Source: Siphonodentalium dalli (taxonomy: Eukaryota > Mollusca > Scaphopoda > Gadilida > Siphonodentaliidae). From it: a DNA stretch of 64,000 nt. Numbering within the stretch: position 1 is the stretch's first letter; the number at the start of each line of letters is the position of its first letter. The stretch spans positions 160,849,465 to 160,913,464 of the forward strand of contig CP136068.1 in NCBI GenBank assembly GCA_032622095.1, written 5' to 3'. This document shows, one piece after another, positions 23,171 through 35,460 of this stretch. The translations under genes were made by a program, and so were the position numbers. The notes beneath the pieces are model-generated. The model ran no database searches. It was given only the letters and a program-made list of their open reading frames with translations, and was not told the DNA's origin.

Positions 23171-23570
23171 CTGACTAAACCGGTTTTATTTTCAATGTCG
23201 ACTGATATGGGTTAGAATGACAGTTTGTGATTATAACACACAACAGATGATTCATGCAACAGACACATGTTTTCCCCTGTACAATTTACAATATGAGAGT
23301 CGCTTGCCGCTTGTAGAAGTTTAAACACTAATATGTTTGTTATCTGAATTATCATATTTTACTGCCAATAGAACGTGTACACACCGTCACATCGGTGCTA
23401 TAATGTTTTATATCCATTTTTAGTTTTTTTGTGGGAAACTCGATTTGAAAATTTGACCACCTGGTTTTCGTATATTCTGCTTCATTTTCACCGTACGTTT
23501 TCTTGCTTTAAATGTCAGTATTATTCTTGTAATTAGGTGACATTTGTTTGGTGATAGAACACCTTGCTCA

Positions 23571-23599
23571 ACACTCAACACTCAACACTCAACACTCGC
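23571..23599. repeat. 7-bp microsatellite (AACACTC)n
   Basis: Four tandem AACACTC copies. Confidence 0.8.
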
Positions 23600-24065
23600 T
23601 TATTATTTCATGTGCTGTGTTATTTTAACTTAAGAATTTAGCTAGAATTAAGATTTGCACATATAAGAGTACGAAAGCACTATTTCCAGTCAGGCATTTT
23701 TGTTCCCATTGTCTACCATTGTCGGTTCGAGAACATTATAGCACTTAAATATATACGATCACGTGTTACAAAATAAATCAATTCATTGGGCCACAGTGGA
23801 GACACAACATTACAGCATAAACACTAATTCGGGAGATGGAACGTATTTGCATAGCCTCTCATTCATATCTGTATATGCTATACTCAATATCTTGTGTTTT
23901 TCGGACAGAAAATACTGTGCCGAATCGAACGGTACCATTATCTCATTTTACCGCCAAAATGGAGAATTTTTAGGAGATATGGAGAAATTTAGGACCGAGG
24001 CGACGATACAATAGGTGGTTCCCATGTAGGCGTGTACGATTGTCTAATCGATATTACAGCTAAGC

Positions 24066-26032
24066 TACACTGTTAGAAAAATTCCCGTCGCTTTAACGGT
24101 GTCATGCCGCGCAAAATCGCTGCCAACCTTGCAATTGGACCGTTCAACATACGGTAAGGCTATAGCATGTTCCACGGTCCAACACTGTTTAAGTAACTGG
24201 CAGACTGTAGCCAGCAAGTCAGACCGTTGTAATTTTTACGTTTCAACACCGTTTAATTAATATCAAGACCGTAACTAATAACGGTTAGACGACTCAGACA
24301 AATGGTAATTGTCATGGGTCACCACTAATATTTGCTCTTAATGTGCTAATTTACCGTAGAATTAGCCCTTGGTGGTAATATGGTTCCCCGATAGGCATTA
24401 CGATTCATATGTTTTAGAATGGTTGCAACTGAAAAATACATCTTAGTTCTTCTATTACGATCATAGTTTTGATGAAACTTAAATCCTCAATGCATAATGT
24501 GACAAGCAATACATATGAAACTTTGAAGTTCGAAGAGGATCAAACTTGTTATCTGCCTCTGGGATTTTATCCAGAAAAAGACTGTGTGGCGTGTTCACCT
24601 TTCACTGACTACTGTATAAATATGGCTGTAAATACAAAACGCTAATACAACATGAAGCTGAAAAGCCCATCCTTCAGTTACCAGTAATACTAATTGCGAC
24701 CATGCTAACATATGAATCGGGCATGCCCTTTTCAAACATAAAAGGAAGAAAGCTACAGTTCAAACTATCCCAGATAAAACTCAAATGTATACATGTAAAA
24801 TTAAAACATCTTAATGGCATATTGTTTGGTAACATGCATGTAAGACGTTAAATTGTCCAGTCACTTGGAAACACAGTTTTTGTTTTAACATGTGAATGCG
24901 TTCATCACGACACTATATCAGTAACACTAACAGCTAGTTGGGATTGAAACATTCAAAGCCCGTAATAACTATGTGTGATGATGGCGACAACGTTTTTCTT
25001 TTGTCCCACATTTTTCGACGAAATTTGATACCACACTGTGTATATTAGGTATATGATCACCTGTCACTGGGCGGCATCAGTTCATTGTTTACCATGTTGT
25101 TGTTGACATCGAAGCTCTTGTGAATTACTCTGGTGCGCACCTCGTGTAGATGTACATGTATGTGCTTCAAAACTATCAGAAGACTGTCAACTGGAGTTGA
25201 TGGTCAAGTTGAACAAAAAGATGTCAACACTGTCAACATTCTAATAGTAATAGCTGTTATGCTGTAGTTGTTGTTGTTATTATTGGCACTAATGGTTGAC
25301 ATCGATGAATTAATCTGGCACATATACCTGTTGTGTCAGTAAATGTGTCTGTGTTTTGATAGTCAAGGCACTGTCAATTTCAACATGAACACTGAGACGA
25401 ATGAAGACAAGTCATAGCCGAATTATACTCGTGTCCCCGACAGTTCGAAGTGGCAGCATAGAAGACAACCCAGTTGTCACGATTTCAATGATTAAGCCGG
25501 TTTTCGTAGATTTAGAACTTGTCTGTTCATATAGGAACCGAAGTCAGACAATGTTAACATAATTCCACAGATATATAGGTCAGTTCCCAACAAAAAAAAC
25601 CCAAAACAAACAGTTGTGCGTTCAGCCATACGATGACTTTGAAAACGAAATTCGTGAGTGATAAAGATAACCGCTCCAGCTCTGCTCATGAAAATAACGT
25701 AACTTAACTACGGACGCAAGACAATACGGATATGTGCATTGCACAGAATGAATATAACGGATCATTGCACTGAATAGAGACAATTAATAATAAATATTAA
25801 ATATCAGCAGAGACATATTCAGTCATACTGTAAGGAGTCACTGCCGTATATAATTTGGTCGCCGATAAATATATTGTTGAATTTTGACGGCATGAACTTG
25901 GAAACACGCGCAGTTTTAACTTTGACCATTTCCAGTGCGCATAAACAACGGTGATTCACCGTACAACTATATGGGGCCGTCGGATTACGACGGTCCGACA
26001 CCGTCATACCGACAGTATTTTCTAAGAGTGTA
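24066..26032. mobile_element. Possible ~2-kb element bounded by TACACT..TTAGAAAA ends
   Basis: TACACTGTTAGAAAAATTCC on the left resembles the reverse complement of the right end (TATTTTCTAAGAGTGTA), and both ends carry ACGGTGTC nearby. The match is short and imperfect, no target duplication is convincing, and the interior has no recognisable transposase. These may instead be two separate fragments of one repeat family. Confidence 0.3.
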
Positions 26033-26039
26033 TGCTTGG

Positions 26040-27565
26040 CTGAGCCTAAACGAGGCCAAATGGGATGAATCATTCATTTAAACCTTAAAATATTGTTTTA
26101 GCTGCCAATCGGTTTTACGCTGGTAATGACGATTTCCTTAAGGAAATTCTTAAGAGTTAACCGGGGTTAACGTGTCCGGCTTGTAATGGTGTCAACGCAT
26201 CGACATAAGTTCGTCGCCCGCCGATGGATTATTGAGCCTCCAACAGTGGTTTGGTTGGTTAATCGTGTTTGGCTGTAGAATCGCACGCTTATCACCATGT
26301 AAATACGTTTGTATCGTCATCTTGATTTCATGTGTTGTGATATTGTGTTGGTAGAGGGGCTTCATAATTTGGGCCCCAATCGCTTGTGTATATTATGCAA
26401 ATAAAATATGTTTCAAGTAAAGTCGCACGCTGTTAAAATATGGCGCCAAGTTGTAAACCACAAGGTCGTACAGAGACGTGAAAAATGTACCCTTTGTTCA
26501 TGGGTAAATTCGTATGAAGGTTTGAGTATGTAAATGTACGTGTGCATGTCTTGTCGCTCCAATGAAACGACTGTAAAATGACATGACGCATTCTACACGA
26601 CATCGTTTTTATATGTAACCAATACAGGTAAGTGGGTGTCTGACCAGGTAACACGAGTTCCAGGATAAGTAACACAGGTTTTAGGAAGAAAGAAAAATGG
26701 CTTAAACATATTCGTCATTTTACCCATATTGGCGGTGCAAAAATGTAATGGATGTCAAGAATAAGAGGAGAGTGTCTAAAGAGTATATGAATGAGGGGGG
26801 AATATATTAGGGACAGGGTCCCAATCATATGCCGATGCTGTGTTCCTCGTGTTGGCAAACATTTAGAGTCGGAGAGCAATGTTTCGGAGCGGCTTAACAG
26901 ATTTATGAAAAGTAATTTGGAACGTACAGGTCGTTTAACTAATGGGATATACTAATATAACTGTCCAATCTTTAATGGACTCGTGTTATTAAACAACATT
27001 ATATCTCACGTGACTTTCTCGCATTCTGATTGGCTGCACCCTGCTATACTATTTTACGATAGTACCCCAGTAGGATTCCCACATGCCTACTATTCTGTTT
27101 CTATTTATAGTAACAACGTCATTTCGCGAAATCGGGTTGCCACCTGAAGATAAGGCCAATCTTAAATTATACCTTGTTCGGTAACTGTTGCAATATTGGT
27201 ATATCATTAGATTTATTGGTGAATTGTAATGATCTTAATAGTTTGTCCGTTTAGTTGGCAAGCGGCAAGTCTAAAAGTCCTAATTTTGTAATGCCAGTGA
27301 ACGTTATTTCCGTTTTAAGCAAGTTAACTTCTAAAATTTCGTCAAAGTGTCTTTGCTAATGACGTATATATAGAAATAAATGCATGAATCATAAAGAGAT
27401 GCTGTTAGATGTAACTAATAACATAGTTATGCTCCCCTGCCATCGTCAAAAGATTTCCGTAAATTGTAAAATCTGAGATCGATTTCCAAAATTCACGATA
27501 AATAAATTTGTGACGAATCAGACAGAGAAATTGTGTGAGAATTGGCACAAATGTTCGATATAATC
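26040..27565. other. No gene recognised
   Basis: Non-coding in appearance; no domain, repeat array or RNA gene seen. Confidence 0.5.
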
Positions 27566-27572
27566 TAATAAA

Positions 27573-27678
27573 TAATGAATGTCTTGTCGTTGACTATGCC
27601 AAAATAGTGGTCATCGAGGAGGAATAGTCCTCCTCGATGACCACTATTTTGACATAGTCAACTCCAAGCTATTCATTA
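27573..27678. mobile_element. Foldback element with ~50-bp arms
   Basis: GTTGACTATGCCAAAATAGT and GGTCATCGAGGAGGA in the left arm are mirrored by TCCTCCTCGATGACC and ACTATTTTGACATAGTCAAC. The outer edges AATGAAT/ATTCATT continue the pairing. Confidence 0.8.
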
Positions 27679-27738
27679 TCTATATAATATATAGCAACTG
27701 TCCATATTAATACTATCATGATATATATTTAGCCTCAC

Positions 27739-27869
27739 CTTATGGAATGTTACAGTCAGTTGAAGCCCGGCGGGTGAAGTTAGAATATCTTCAATTCCCT
27801 CTCTTGTGGTCACACTAGTTGCTCCGACCAGTCTGATCATCACGATCTTCACGTTGTCATCACAGTATT
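27739..27869 (-). CDS. CUB-like exon fragment (tentative)
   Basis: A 131-bp minus-strand exon lies between TTGTTACTAG|AA and CATAAG|GTGAGG; phase is 1 at the start and 0 at the end. The peptide has EYCDDNVKIV at the start and ILTSPAGLQLTVTFHK at the end. This resembles the second half of a CUB domain, where C.YD.VEI precedes I.S.G..L.V.F. The match rests on a short segment and one cysteine, so another extracellular beta-sandwich is possible. No partner exon was found; the foldback at 27573 sits in the following intron. Confidence 0.35.
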
Positions 27870-27899
27870 CTAGTAACAAATTCATTTATATGCATAGGC

Positions 27900-28890
27900 G
27901 TTTGTGATGGGTTGTTTTAAATATGCTATTAGTATGACATGGGGTCTCTTTCACAACATAAAGACCGCCGCGCCATTGGGACATAACCTTGTGTTCAAAA
28001 CCCCATCGATCGCGATATAAAGATTGCATAGTGCTTCAAATCAGTGACGCCACGAGCTGCAAATGGTGTCGCTCTCGGCTAGAGACCTAAACTGTTTTGT
28101 CAATAGAAGACTTTTAACTTAGTTTTATAATGTTCGCGAACATTATTGATTGCGTACACAGGTAAAACATTATTGATTGTGTATACGGGTAAAACATTTA
28201 CTCACACAAGTGGATCGCACAAAGCCTGTTCTCCTGAATATGAGCTCATGATGAACTTATTTCAAAAACACAAATACGCTCATATCGGCATTATTCGAAT
28301 CTGAAATACATTCTATATGAACCTAGAACGCGGTTTTCAAAAGTCTATTATGCGACTATTATACTATTCGAAATAAGCCTATGTTGGCATTATTTAATTT
28401 ACATTGACACGACTTTCCAGATTCACGCTCTTTGTTTACACTGCGACCCGCGCCTTTCAACGGGATAACGGGTTTATTTCAGAAACAAACCAGTCCAATA
28501 TGACATATTTTCACGAGGATAATGTTGACGGTTAAAACACTTATGAGGGGATGGTTGAATGGTGAAGAGGACCGGAACTAAAACAAATACAAGGGGATGG
28601 TTGAGTGGTGAAAAGGACCCGAAATAAAAAAAAATAATCCCCCATACTTGTTCAACTATTATTGGTCTTAAGACTGAGAGATTGTGCAATTTCAACATGA
28701 CAACTCTCTTTAGATAGTCAGTATAGAATGTGTAATATTGTAAAAATACCACGTATATTTCTATGTCACTTCGAACACACATTTCATGCACAGGCTACAT
28801 AAGCAATGGTTGCAATGTCAAACTGAGCTAATAGCGTACACCAAACATGTAGTACGTAGTTGATAGAAAACAGACAGAACAGTCTGGGGG
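27900..28890. other. No gene recognised
   Basis: Only short direct repeats are visible, for example AAGGGGATGGTTGAGTGGTG near 28591 and its variant near 28537. Confidence 0.5.
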
Positions 28891-28897
28891 GATAATA

Positions 28898-29191
28898 ATA
28901 CCACCCATGTTTGACATCACAACATGGTGACAACACCGATTCTCCGTGTAACGAGGCGCAGACGGGGTTACGACTCGAACACTAAGCCGACTAACATTGT
29001 TCACATCAAGTTATCATGAATTATTAAATGGCTGATAAACTTACAATACCACCCATGTTTGACATCACAACATGGCGACACCACCGATTCTCCCTGAAAC
29101 GAGGCACACGACGGGGTTACGACTCGAGCACTAAGCTGACTGGCACAGTTCACATCAAGTTATCCTGAATTATTAAATGGCTGATAAACTT
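28898..29191. repeat. ~147-bp tandem duplication
   Basis: AATACCACCCATGTTTGACA begins both copies (about 28898 and 29046) and TTATTAAATGGCTGATAAAC ends both. They differ by scattered substitutions. Confidence 0.85.
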
Positions 29192-29199
29192 ATACCATC

Positions 29200-30115
29200 A
29201 CGGTCTGCGTCATTTCCCCCAAAGTGAACACAATTAAACTTCTCCTGTGATCTGGTTGTCACCTGTAAAACGCTGTTGTGGGTTTCTTTTCATTGACACC
29301 TTCCTGCTGTTAAACATTCTAAAAGGGAATTATTTTCCCAACTGAAAAGACTCGAAAGATGTCATGTGTCAGTTCTGGTAGTCACATCAACAATCCGGAA
29401 TTTATCGATGTCTCATGTAAAACATAGTTTAGTGGCGAAGCTTTGCCTCTTTGTCGGTGCGTCTAGGCCATCCTTTGGGAGAACTTGTTATTCGGAATTA
29501 TTGTTTCTATATTAATCCAGTTTAGTGTCGTTTCGCCTGGGCTATAATTTAGACAAATGAATATTCTGAATTATAGCCAAATTAGTGTTGTTTCACTTTT
29601 TCTGTTGGATTAGATGATATTTGTTTATATGATATTCTGACTAAGTATAGCATTACAACATTTCCACAATGTTGGCCTTCTTGGGAGGGGGTACTGAATT
29701 TCAGATTTGAACTGATGAGCCATTATCATACGGTGAATCATGACTTATTTAGACAAGAACAGTTGTCTTAAAATGCCTATACTCCGGTTTGTTAGCATCG
29801 TTAGTAAATTCGTTATGCTCCTTGAATTGCACACACATGACGCCGGATTTTAGTTTTTTTTCCTCACTTGCATTGACCATCTTCAAACCGAAAGCAGACC
29901 ATGACAGAGCGGTAATATCAGTAAATAAGCCTATCATATTCCATAGAACTTTGATACAACTGAGATATATTTGAAATAGATAAAAAACATTTCAAAACAA
30001 AAAGCAAGATCAGATTACAACATTGGGAGGAGACCACTTCGGGATATTTTCTGTAGGCAAGCACACACCGATGGCCTGCACTGGATGCAAACATGTTACT
30101 CATCAACGTGTTTTG
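29200..30115. other. No gene recognised
   Basis: Near 29530-29640 TTTAGTGTCGTTTC and TTAGTGTTGTTTC form a weak local repeat. A minus-strand stretch at 29875-29937 ends at a possible donor (TGCAA|GTGAGG) but has no recognisable domain. Confidence 0.4.
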
Positions 30116-30119
30116 TAAA

Positions 30120-30505
30120 CTATCAAACCAGTAATATCACATTTAACACAGGCTACACTGGCAGTCCTGTACCCCACCCCTCCCCCGCCCCGCCCCCGCC
30201 CAGCTCCCATCAAACCAGTAATATCACATTTAACACAGGCTACACTGGCAGTCCTGTACCCCACCCTCCCCACCCCGCCCCGCCCAGCTCCCATCAAACC
30301 AGTAATATCACATTTAACACAGGCTACACTGGCAGTTACCCCCCTCCCCCGCCCCGCCCCCGCCCAGCTCCCATCAAACCAGTAATATCACATTTAACAC
30401 AGGCTACACTGGCTGTTACCCCCCATCCCCCGCCCGCCCCCGCCCGCCCCCGCCCAGCTTCAATCAAACCAGTAATATCACATTTAACACAGGCTATACT
30501 GGCCG
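30120..30505. repeat. Minisatellite with C-rich linkers, 5 units
   Basis: Each unit has a constant part (AACCAGTAATATCACATTTA, ACACAGGCTACACTGGC) and a variable C-rich linker such as CCCCGCCCCCGCCCAGC. The minus strand of each linker has four or more G-runs and could form G-quadruplexes; the plus strand could form i-motifs. The long open frame across it shifts reading after the third unit, which argues against coding. Confidence 0.85.
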
Positions 30506-31148
30506 TTATAGTGTTTTTCTCTATTTAGCACGTTTTTTTCCAGCCAAAAACGGCGAAACCAATCGTCACAGAGTCAAAAGTCCTATGTGAATTGAAAACA
30601 ATTCCCTCACTAGAAACGTATTGACAGAACGGAGAATGAGACCGATAGCTTGTTGGCAATTATCGCATGCCACTCAGCAAAATGGCAGCCAACTGGAATT
30701 CGTCTGTTTGACTTTACTGATGTTTGCCATGATGTTTGCCATGCGTCTTGTTGTCCATGTGCATTTAGACGTGTCTAGTAATAAGATAATCTACGAACCA
30801 AATCACACCGTTTCGCGAAATAGTTCTTTGGTTCTATTTGGAGTTTCCAAACTTAAGCTACGTAATTACATGTACATAAACTTTGTTCGATAATGTGTGG
30901 GCTTGGTCAGGGCAATGTGTGATGCTTAATATAGATATATTAAGATCGCGTAAGTACCCCAACAATGTGTGTAATAATGTCGCCGGTTGCAGCGGTCTTA
31001 TCGAGTGATAAAAGGAGATAAACCCTTCACAGAGTTTGATTATGTCCCCCAGTAAATATTTTCCTATTTTTTTGTCAGATCGCCTACAACCTCAAATTCG
31101 TATGCAACTACATAAAAGAGCCAATATGGAACAAATGCTCTCCATATT

Positions 31149-31425
31149 GTGGTGGTCTCGTGGGGCTTTCAATGTCGCTCTGTTATATGCTGTTTACTTC
31201 TAAATGTAGCCGATGGTGGGGATAATTCTTTTCACTTCCGAGGACATGGCTTTCTGACAGAAACACAGTCTACTAACATCATGCGATGTGACGTAATGTG
31301 CAGAAGACACGCTAACTGTTCAGTAATCTGGTAGAATGTGAAAACAAGGATATGTGTTCTACTCAACCGATCCGAGTCTACACCAATGGCGACATCTAAG
31401 GAGTGGGTGATACGCAGTGTCATGG
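31149..31425 (+). pseudogene. PAN/apple-like exon with in-frame stop
   Basis: The plus strand reads NSFHFRGHGF, then CDVMCRRHANC, then SVIW, a TAG stop (31332-31334), and continues in the same frame as NVKTRICVLLNRSES. The cysteine spacing and the C.LL end fit a PAN/apple domain like the one at 19624. A possible donor follows at CATG|GTAATA. A signal-like stretch from the ATG at about 31126 (MEQMLSILWWSRGAFNVALL) is in a different frame, suggesting a second lesion. It is most likely a broken paralogue; a sequencing error at the stop is possible. Confidence 0.45.
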
Positions 31426-31531
31426 TAATACATACATCGGTATGCATGAAGCTTGTGTATAATACACCAGTGTGTATGCACAAGCAACACACACAACATC
31501 GTAATCAACATATCCTCGCTGAAATACGCAC

Positions 31532-31990
31532 ATATGTGACCCGCCATATCAAATCCAGCCGTAAGTCGGGATGTTTTTTACCCTGTGCCACTGCATTCTC
31601 TTATATATGCGAGTCGACAATAGGTCGCCTCGCATATATAAGAGAATGCATTGGCCTAACTTTTTTTTATCATTTTTTTTAAATAAATGTTTCTTACAAT
31701 TTTTAGGACATAAAATAAAAAAACATCCATTGCAGGGAGCCCCAAACATATATAGAAGCATATATAAGAGTGTCGTCTGCTCATGTTTGTCAGGGGCTCT
31801 GTATGGGTGAAATTATAAAATTGTTAAAGAATACAAGAAAAAATTATTAAAATTGTAAAAAATTGTTAGGCCAATGCATTCTCTTATATATGCGAGGCGA
31901 CCTATGGTCGACTCGCATATATAAGAGAATGCATTGGCACAGGGTAAAATTCCCGACTTACGACTGGATTTGATATGGCGGGTCACATAT
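31532..31990 (+). mobile_element. Second hairpin-MITE family, full copy
   Basis: TIRs of about 40 bp start ATATGTGACCCGCCATATCA and end GATATGGCGGGTCACATAT. Inside are two hairpin modules of the same sequence as in the TTAA MITE (about 31588-31655 and 31870-31938), but the outer TIRs and the middle (GCAGGGAGCCCCAAACATAT) differ. The 34-bp right end plus flank (GGCGGGTCACATATATCGAC...) is duplicated to about 32046. Confidence 0.8.
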
Positions 31991-32214
31991 ATCGACCTAT
32001 AATGTGAAATATGGCGGGTCACATATATCGACCTATAATGTGAAATAGTACATAATGTGATAATTTCATCTGAAATAAGCAGATAATGGACTTTTACCAG
32101 TTATGTCCTTATATAGTATTCCTGTGCGCTTTATTATTGGAATCAAGATACCACTGCCATATTAATTCAGAAGCCACTCACCAATTGCCATGTAACGACA
32201 TGGTCAACAAAATG

Positions 32215-32480
32215 GAGACCTTCTGAAGAGGCACGTATTAAACTGGTTTATAAAATGCTGTTCTTTCACTTCCAATAATCGAGGATCGGATGTTGTATAG
32301 AAATGAAATATTTTGAAATCCCCCCCACTGCATTCATCGATGTGTTTGCTAACATATAATGTGCGGTAGTTCGTATCCCGTATCCGCTGTTTGTGTAGTA
32401 TTATAAACAGTTGTTGATAAGACACAACAAAACATGCCAAATGTGTGAAGGGCGCACGTTTTGGCAGCTCCAGTGAGTGC
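32215..32480 (-). pseudogene. GIY-YIG-type retroelement endonuclease fragment (tentative)
   Basis: The minus strand encodes VSKHIDEC, GGDFKIFHFYTTSD and LEVKEQHFINQF. This resembles the C-terminal side of GIY-YIG endonuclease domains attached to some animal retroelements: a His-containing helix, then a short basic segment, then a Glu-containing EQ.FI helix. No catalytic GIY-YIG pair is visible and no reverse transcriptase is adjacent, so it is a fragment at best. Confidence 0.35.
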
Positions 32481-32516
32481 ATTCTAGTTGCTAGATGCAC
32501 AGCTTTCGCATAGTAC

Positions 32517-32657
32517 CTGCTGTGGTCATCGTCCCATTCTCATGTATCCAAATTGTACGAATATCTCTTCTCGATATGTGTGAATATACATGCACTCTGC
32601 CATCTATGTCACCTTCATTAAACATATTACCGATGTATTCGTAACGTACGTGTCTCA
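32517..32657 (-). CDS. Unrecognised phase 1-1 exon
   Basis: A 141-bp open segment (47 codons) has a fair acceptor (GTGGTTACAG|TG) and a good donor (ACAGCAG|GTACTA), with phase 1 on both sides, like the TSP1 and SRCR exons further on. The peptide (RYEYIGNMFNEGD, VHVYSHISRRDI, WIHENGT) has no cysteine and no family I recognise. It could be half of an extracellular domain. Confidence 0.3.
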
Positions 32658-32874
32658 CTGTAACCACGCGTCGAGAAAAAAACCCGACTATCTGACAAAT
32701 CCAAAGACACGAATTCCGAACGTTAAGTGTCTTTGCTATTACCAAAAATGCAGGTCTTATAAATTCCCTCTCAAGGCAAATATCTAATATTTCCTTCGAC
32801 TAAACGATAATGTCGCTCATTCAGCTGGGGTTGCCCATTGAACTAAAGTCTAAATAAGCAATCTCCTCGCAAGT

Positions 32875-33960
32875 CATAGAATAGAATAGAATTTATTATC
32901 AAGAACATCCATATATAAGGACAGGTTGCTGAGAATACATAATGAATAAACAATCAAATAGCAAGCATGGCGAAAAGCAGTACTAAAGCGTTCAAATAAT
33001 AATACAAATGAAACTGACAAATCACATCGCGGCAATCTACGACGTAATGATTGCTTAATTGCTTACAGTTGTGCTGCGACTGTAAAAACAATATCACAGT
33101 TACTGCCGGAAGCCATTGGTATCCAGTAACCGTAAGCCAATTAGATGTCATTGCAAAAATCAGATCTCAATGCAAAGAACCTCCGGATCAGATAACATAC
33201 ACCTGCACAAATTTCGGGACAATCGTTGGTCATAATCACTTTAAATTTCTCTAGTGGGCAAAGTTGACCAAAATGGTGGTGTACAGATCTAATCATCGAC
33301 ACTAAATCATTCCTAAGACCCGCATAGAGCGAGCAGTCCATCAGAAAGTGAAATTCATCTTCTATAGAGCCAAGTTTAGAAAATAAACATTCTTTTCTCT
33401 ACATCTACCGGGGGGGGGGGGGGGTTTACATGTCTGCCTTTTTCTATGAGTAATGGGTGATTACTAATCCTAAAACGAGCGAATGCGATTCTATCCTCTA
33501 GTGTGCTAGTATGAATAAGGTAAGGTTCGATATTGTAGTCATGTTTAAAAAGTCGATACGTTCTCAGTTTATTTCTTCCTGTGGGTGAGGCTTCGTCGCT
33601 GATGCTTATTTGGAAGTCAGAAACATGGTTCGCCTTCGTAGTTATTTTAAATTTGCTTAGTGTTGGACTCATGTTCCCTGGGTTGCGCGGTGTGTATAGT
33701 CCTGACGCCTTTAGTGGTGCAAATGGGGACTTACAGACGGACCATACTCGCTGTTCTTCGAGTCATGAATCGAAACAGTTGGTACGTCAATAATGTATAT
33801 ACATGGCCCCAATCGTTATTGTTGTATCGTGCAACATATTTTACTCTTCCTATTTGTATAGATAGGTTTCAGTACTATTTTAAACTAAAGCGACGATTTT
33901 GGTTCCATTGAGTTCGAATTTTCATACGTTATGGTATCCCTCACTTACATTGCACACCTC
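32875..33960 (-). pseudogene. LINE reverse-transcriptase C-terminal remnant, copy 1
   Basis: On the minus strand the 3' end carries an ATTCTATTCTATTCTATG-type tail (32875-32897), common in CR1/L2-like LINEs. The coding remnant has the post-RT region: EEQRVWSVCKSPF, IAFARFRISNHPLLIEKGR, SIEDEFHFLMDCSLY and a terminal RRFFALRSDF. Frames are broken by a TGA upstream of EEQRVW, a poly-C stretch and a frameshift before SIEDE. The 5' part is missing. Confidence 0.65.
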
Positions 33961-34233
33961 TGCTCTTTTCTTGTTGAAATATGACTAGAATCCCAATGAT
34001 GATTGTTTTTACGAAATTTATACCATGTTCTGTATAATCAAATTGTTGCGGCATCCAAAGGGGCTGCGACCGACAGAATGGCACATTTAATTGCGCTCGA
34101 TGATCAGTTTACACGATAAATACAAAACAGAGTCGAAGTTCTCAACCAGTTCCAAACAGCAGAAATTAATTTAGAAGATATTAGCGAAATATAGTTATAG
34201 TTTCCACTTCCGGTGACCATTTGATAAAGTCTG

Positions 34234-34460
34234 TCAATTCCCAATTATAGCTACATGGTTATATGTAGCTATTGTAGCTACATTTGACTATCGTAAAACA
34301 ATATTTTACCAATTTGCATTGCAGGCAAGCATTACCACGGGCTGCTGTCACTAAGGGTGAGACGTATTATGCTGTTACAACTTAAGAAACCGATGATATT
34401 TCCGAGAATAGCTGGGAACATGCATCTGTTTAGAAATTGGTTATGCTATGTGATATGGGA
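34234..34460. mobile_element. TAGCTA-rich TIR MITE, truncated by the duplication
   Basis: The left end (CAATTCCCAATTATAGCTAC) and first ~225 bp match the full copy at 35735. The element stops exactly at the duplication junction. Confidence 0.85.
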
Positions 34461-35460
34461 TATAGCAAGCATGGCGAAAAGCAGTACTAAAGCGTTCAAA
34501 TAATAATACAAATGAAACTGACAAATCACATCGCGGCAATCTACGACGTAATGATTGCTTAATTGCTTACAGTTGTGCTGCGACTGTAAAAACAATATCA
34601 CAGTTACTGCCGGAAGCCATTGGTATCCAGTAACCGTAAGCCAATTAGATGTCATTGCAAAAATCAGATCTCAATGCAAAGAACCTCCGGATCAGATAAC
34701 ATACACCTGCACAAATTTCGGGACAATCGTTGGTCATAATCACTTTAAATTTCTCTAGTGGGCAAAGTTGACCAAAATGGTGGTGTACAGATCTAATCAT
34801 CGACACTAAATCATTCCTAAGACCCGCATAGAGCGAGCAGTCCATCAGAAAGTGAAATTCATCTTCTATAGAGCCAAGTTTAGAAAATAAACATTCTTTT
34901 CTCTACATCTACCGGGGGGGGGGGGTTTACATGTCTGCCTTTTTCTATGAGTAATGGGTGATTACTAATCCTAAAACGAGCGAATGCGATTCTATCCTCT
35001 AGTGTGCTAGTATGAATAAGGTAAGGTTCGATATTGTAGTCATGTTTAAAAAGTCGATACGTTCTCAGTTTATTTCTTCCTGTGGGTGAGGCTTCGTCGC
35101 TGATGCTTATTTGGAAGTCAGAAACATGGTTCGCCTTCGTAGTTATTTTAAATTTGCTTAGTGTTGGACTCATGTTCCCTGGGTTGCGCGGTGTGTATAG
35201 TCCTGACGCCTTTAGTGGTGCAAATGGGGACTTACAGACGGACCATACTCGCTGTTCTTCGAGTCATGAATCGAAACAGTTGGTACGTCAATAATGTATA
35301 TACATGGCCCCAATCGTTATTGTTGTATCGTGCAACATATTTTACTCTTCCTATTTGTATAGATAGGTTTCAGTACTATTTTAAACTAAAGCGACGATTT
35401 TGGTTCCATTGAGTTCGAATTTTCATACGTTATGGTATCCCTCACTTACATTGCACACCT
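34461..35460 (-). pseudogene. LINE reverse-transcriptase remnant, copy 2
   Basis: The second copy within the tandem duplication carries the same stop and frameshift as copy 1, so the damage predates the duplication. It lacks the 3' tail. Confidence 0.7.

Noticed and set aside
23763-24014. 83-codon plus-strand frame
   Set aside because: No domain, splice pattern or related sequence visible.
28950-29130. tRNA-like box (GGTTACGACTCGAACAC)
   Set aside because: It resembles a B box only loosely; no cloverleaf or A box was found, and it lies in a plain tandem duplication. No tRNA or rRNA gene was recognised in the window.
30085-30528. Proline-rich repetitive secreted protein
   Set aside because: The reading frame shifts between repeat units, so no peptide repeat is maintained.
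33581-33911. Plus-strand open frames over the LINE remnant
   Set aside because: They are antisense to the LINE coding frame and are duplicated only because of the tandem duplication.
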